The notes below the pieces were generated by a model. It saw only the letters and a list, made by a program, of their open reading frames with translations. It was not told where the DNA came from and made no database searches. The position numbers and the translations under genes were made by a program. Shown here piece after piece: positions 7,281 through 9,939 of a DNA stretch of 9,939 nt; position 1 is the stretch's first letter, and each line of letters begins with the position of its first letter. Origin of the DNA: Marinilabiliales bacterium (GTDB taxonomy: Bacteria; Bacteroidota; Bacteroidia; Bacteroidales; BM523); assembly GCA_002869425.1 (NCBI GenBank), contig PKSZ01000456.1:1-9939 (forward strand). Direction: 5' to 3'.

Positions 7281-9800
7281 ATGTCTGAAGGAGAGAAGAT
7301 AATTAAGATCAATATTGAAGAGGAGATGAAATCGGCATATATCGATTATTCGATGTCGGTTATTGTTTCAAGAGCACTTCCTGATGTAAGGGATGGATTA
7401 AAACCTGTTCACAGAAGGGTGTTGTTTGGCATGAGTGAGCTCGGTATTACGTCCGGTAAACCATATAAAAAGTCAGCGAGGATTGTGGGAGAGGTGCTCG
7501 GTAAGTATCATCCACATGGAGACAGCTCTGTCTATGAAGCCATGGTTCGGATGGCTCAACCTTGGTCATTAAGGTATATGTTAATTGACGGGCAGGGAAA
7601 CTTTGGCTCTGTTGATGGTGACAGTCCAGCAGCAATGCGTTATACAGAAGCTCGCTTGCAGAAAATTGCAGAGGAAACTCTTGCTGACCTTGAAAAAAAC
7701 ACTGTTGATTTCAGACTGAATTTTGATGATTCACTGGAAGAGCCTACAGTATTGCCAACCAAGCTACCTACTTTGTTAGTAAATGGGGCATCAGGGATTG
7801 CCGTAGGTATGGCAACCAATATGCCTCCGCATAACCTCTCTGAAGTAATTGATGCTACTTTTCAATATATAGATAATAGAGATATTGAAATAGAAGATCT
7901 AATTAAATATATTAAAGCTCCTGATTTTCCAACTGGAGGTATTATTTATGGATACCAGGGAGTAAAAGATGCTTTCCTAACAGGAAGAGGACGGGTTGTA
8001 ATTCGATCTAAAACGGAAATTGAACTTACTGATTCAGGAAGAGAAAAAATAATCATAACAGAAATTCCATACCTTGTTAATAAGGCTGAGATGATCAAAA
8101 AAATTGCAGACCTGGTTAATGAGAAAAAACTGGATGGAATTTCATATGTAAATGATGAATCTGACAGGAAGGGAATGCGGATTGTAATTTTTGTAAAAAG
8201 GGATGCTTCCGCAAATGTTGTGTTAAATAAATTATTTAAGTATACTCAGTTACAGTCTTCATTCAGTGTGAATAACATAGCGCTTGTTAAAGGACGACCA
8301 ATGATGCTGAATGTTAAAGAATTGATTTCCAATTTTGTTGAACACAGACATGATGTTGTAATAAGAAGAACCAGGTATGAACTCGATCAGGCAGAAAAAA
8401 GAGCGCATATTCTGGAAGGATTAATCATTGCCAGTGATAATATTGATGAAGTAATTAAAATTATCCGTGCAGCAAAAAGTCCGGATGAAGCCCGGGAAAA
8501 CTTGATAGAAAGATTCAATTTGTCAGATATCCAATCAAGAGCAATTGTTGATATGCGACTTCGTCAGCTAACTGGTCTTGAGCAGGAAAAACTTCGTGCT
8601 GAATATGAGGAAATTAAAAAGCTGATAGATCATCTTAAAAGTATCCTTGAGGATGAATCTTTGCGCATGGAAATCATCAAAGAAGAACTTCTGGAAATTA
8701 AAAATAAATATGGAGATGAAAGAAGAACAGAGATTGTTCAGTCTGCAGAAGAGTTTAATCCGGAAGATTTTTATGCTGATGATGATATGGTAATTACCAT
8801 TTCTCACCTTGGTTATATAAAGCGAACTCCATTAACAGAGTTCAAAACGCAGAACAGGGGTGGTGTTGGGTATAAAGGAAGTACAACCAGAGATGAAGAT
8901 TTTCTGGAACACTTGTTTGTCGCAACCATGCACAACACAATGTTGTTATTTACTGAAATGGGAAAATGTTATTGGTTAAAAGTTTATGATATTCCTGAAG
9001 GTACAAGAACCAGTAAAGGAAGAGCTATACAAAACCTGATTAATATTGATCCTGAAGATAAGGTAATGGCATTTATGAATGTGAAAACCTTAAATGAGAA
9101 AGAATATATCAACAATAACAATATTATCATGTGTACTAAGCGGGGTATTATTAAGAAAACCACGCTTGAAGCATATAGCAGACCACGTCAGAATGGTGTA
9201 AATGCAATTACAATCAGAGAAGGAGATCAACTTCTCGAAGCAAGGCTTACAAATGGGAATCATGACATATTTATTGCGGCTAAGGAAGGCAAGGCAATTC
9301 GTTTCCATGAAAGTACAGTTCGGGCTATTGGAAGAACAGGAAGTGGAGTAAGAGGAATACGTCTTGAAGATAAGGATGAAGTAATTGGCATGATTTCTGT
9401 TGAAAATGAAGCTGAAGACGTTTTGGTTGTTTCAGAAAATGGTTATGGTAAAAGGTCTAGCATTCAGGATTACAGGATTACAAACAGGGGAGGTAAAGGT
9501 GTAAAGACCATAAATGTAACAGATAAAACCGGTAGGCTTATAGCCATTAAGTCTGTTAACGATGATTCAGACCTAATGATTATCAATAAATCAGGAATAA
9601 CCATCCGTTTGGCAGTCAGTCAATTAAGGGTAATGGGGCGAGCTACACAAGGTGTTCGTTTGATTAACTTGCGAGAAGGAGATAGTATTGCTGCGGTTGC
9701 AAAAGTAGAAGTGTCTGAAGATGAAACGCTTGAAGTAGATGAGAACAATGAAAATCAAGCAACTGCTGAAAGCACCAATACAGAAACAACCGAAGATTAA
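7281..9800 (+). CDS. gyrA: DNA gyrase subunit A
   Basis: This 839-aa subunit forms the A2B2 gyrase with GyrB. It cuts and rejoins DNA to add negative supercoils using ATP hydrolysed by GyrB. The N-terminal breakage-reunion domain (about 1-495) starts with the typical [21 protein letters not shown] region and carries catalytic Tyr121 (A-A-M-R-Y-T-E-A). The quinolone pocket reads H-P-H-G-D-S82-S-V-Y-E86, with Ser and an acidic residue at the two main resistance positions, so it looks wild type. The C-terminal DNA-wrapping beta-pinwheel (about 500-805) identifies GyrA rather than ParC. Its first-blade GyrA-box is Q524-N-R-G-G-V-G530, and a similar N-R-G-G-K-G occurs at 735-740. An acidic, Asn/Thr-rich tail ends the protein. 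The ATG at 7281 gives the expected N-terminus. It is divergent from clpC, and no obvious intrinsic terminator follows. Confidence 0.98.
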   Translation: MSEGEKIIKINIEEEMKSAYIDYSMSVIVSRALPDVRDGLKPVHRRVLFGMSELGITSGKPYKKSARIVGEVLGKYHPHGDSSVYEAMVRMAQPWSLRYMLIDGQGNFGSVDGDSPAAMRYTEARLQKIAEETLADLEKNTVDFRLNFDDSLEEPTVLPTKLPTLLVNGASGIAVGMATNMPPHNLSEVIDATFQYIDNRDIEIEDLIKYIKAPDFPTGGIIYGYQGVKDAFLTGRGRVVIRSKTEIELTDSGREKIIITEIPYLVNKAEMIKKIADLVNEKKLDGISYVNDESDRKGMRIVIFVKRDASANVVLNKLFKYTQLQSSFSVNNIALVKGRPMMLNVKELISNFVEHRHDVVIRRTRYELDQAEKRAHILEGLIIASDNIDEVIKIIRAAKSPDEARENLIERFNLSDIQSRAIVDMRLRQLTGLEQEKLRAEYEEIKKLIDHLKSILEDESLRMEIIKEELLEIKNKYGDERRTEIVQSAEEFNPEDFYADDDMVITISHLGYIKRTPLTEFKTQNRGGVGYKGSTTRDEDFLEHLFVATMHNTMLLFTEMGKCYWLKVYDIPEGTRTSKGRAIQNLINIDPEDKVMAFMNVKTLNEKEYINNNNIIMCTKRGIIKKTTLEAYSRPRQNGVNAITIREGDQLLEARLTNGNHDIFIAAKEGKAIRFHESTVRAIGRTGSGVRGIRLEDKDEVIGMISVENEAEDVLVVSENGYGKRSSIQDYRITNRGGKGVKTINVTDKTGRLIAIKSVNDDSDLMIINKSGITIRLAVSQLRVMGRATQGVRLINLREGDSIAAVAKVEVSEDETLEVDENNENQATAESTNTETTED

Positions 9801-9814
9801 TGCCATAAAACAAA

Positions 9815-9845
9815 TTTGCTGATTGATTATAAATAAGTATTTTTG
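9815..9845 (+). promoter_or_regulatory. Predicted promoter of the MBL-fold hydrolase gene
   Basis: TTTG (9815-9818) and TATTTTTG (9838-9845) match both Bacteroidota consensus elements exactly with a 19-nt spacer. The -7 element ends 26 nt before the ATG at 9872, leaving a leader of roughly 20 nt. The next gene can therefore be transcribed independently of gyrA. Confidence 0.65.
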
Positions 9846-9871
9846 AAAAAACATATATAAAAGTTGAAATT

Positions 9872-9939
9872 ATGAAATTAAGTGTAGTAAATGATTATAA
9901 TTTGAAGCTTGATGGCGGCGCTATGTTTGGTGTTGTGCC
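9872..9939 (+). CDS. N-terminus of an MBL-fold metallo-hydrolase, truncated by the right window edge
   Basis: Only 22 full codons are present. The start M-K-L-S-V-V-N is followed by K-L-D-G-G-A-M-F-G-V-V (residues 12-22) and the first two bases of a Pro codon. I recognise L-D-G-G-A-M-F-G-V-V-P as the characteristic opening strand-turn of a Bacteroidota group of metallo-beta-lactamase-fold hydrolases, related to lactonase and glyoxalase-II-like enzymes. The zinc-binding HxHxDH motif would lie beyond the window, so activity and substrate cannot be judged. There is no signal peptide, so a cytoplasmic location is expected. A strong promoter match lies just upstream. Confidence 0.7.
   Translation, partial: MKLSVVNDYNLKLDGGAMFGVV

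Noticed and set aside
7521..7540. Quinolone-resistance mutation in gyrA
   Set aside because: The key positions carry Ser82 and Glu86. Ser plus an acidic residue is the susceptible-type combination.
1..9939. CRISPR array, tRNA/rRNA, insertion sequence or phage module
   Set aside because: No regularly spaced repeats, cloverleaf folds, transposase motifs or terminal inverted repeats were seen on either strand.

Overview
The window is AT-rich and reads as an ordinary chromosomal segment of a Bacteroidota bacterium, most likely class Bacteroidia. The evidence is the ClpC and GyrA sequence types, signal peptides ending just before Gln, the absence of clear Shine-Dalgarno sequences, and promoter-like elements of the Bacteroidota type (TTTG, about 19 bp, TAnnTTTG). 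Genus and species cannot be fixed from the sequence alone. I see no RNA genes, insertion sequences, CRISPR arrays or phage genes.

Layout from left to right. At 1-145 (minus) lies the N-terminus of a secreted protein that runs off the left edge. Divergent from it, 320-1423 (plus) encodes a secreted TPR/coiled-coil protein with a Trp-Gly-Gly type C-terminal domain and no known function. After about 60 nt, 1486-4497 (plus) encodes a membrane-anchored fusion: a GH3 glycosidase-like half whose catalytic motifs have been lost, joined to an apparently intact class C beta-lactamase-type serine hydrolase. This gene converges with clpC (4519-7068, minus), a Clp/Hsp100 ATPase with a ClpP-docking tripeptide. 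clpC is divergent from gyrA (7281-9800, plus), DNA gyrase subunit A, across a 212-nt intergenic region. At the right edge (9872-9939, plus) an MBL-fold metallo-hydrolase begins behind the best promoter match in the window.

How the genes relate. clpC and gyrA are housekeeping genes (protein quality control and DNA supercoiling). The two left-hand plus-strand genes both encode exported products and may be co-transcribed, but nothing links them functionally beyond adjacency.

No undescribed multi-gene system is evident. The points most worth a second look are: the GH3-like half with eroded catalytic motifs and an extra segment in its hydrolase half; two reciprocal terminators, each embedded in the coding sequence of the convergent neighbour; and an 18-bp perfect palindrome, abutting a second 8-bp palindrome, at the predicted transcription start of clpC.
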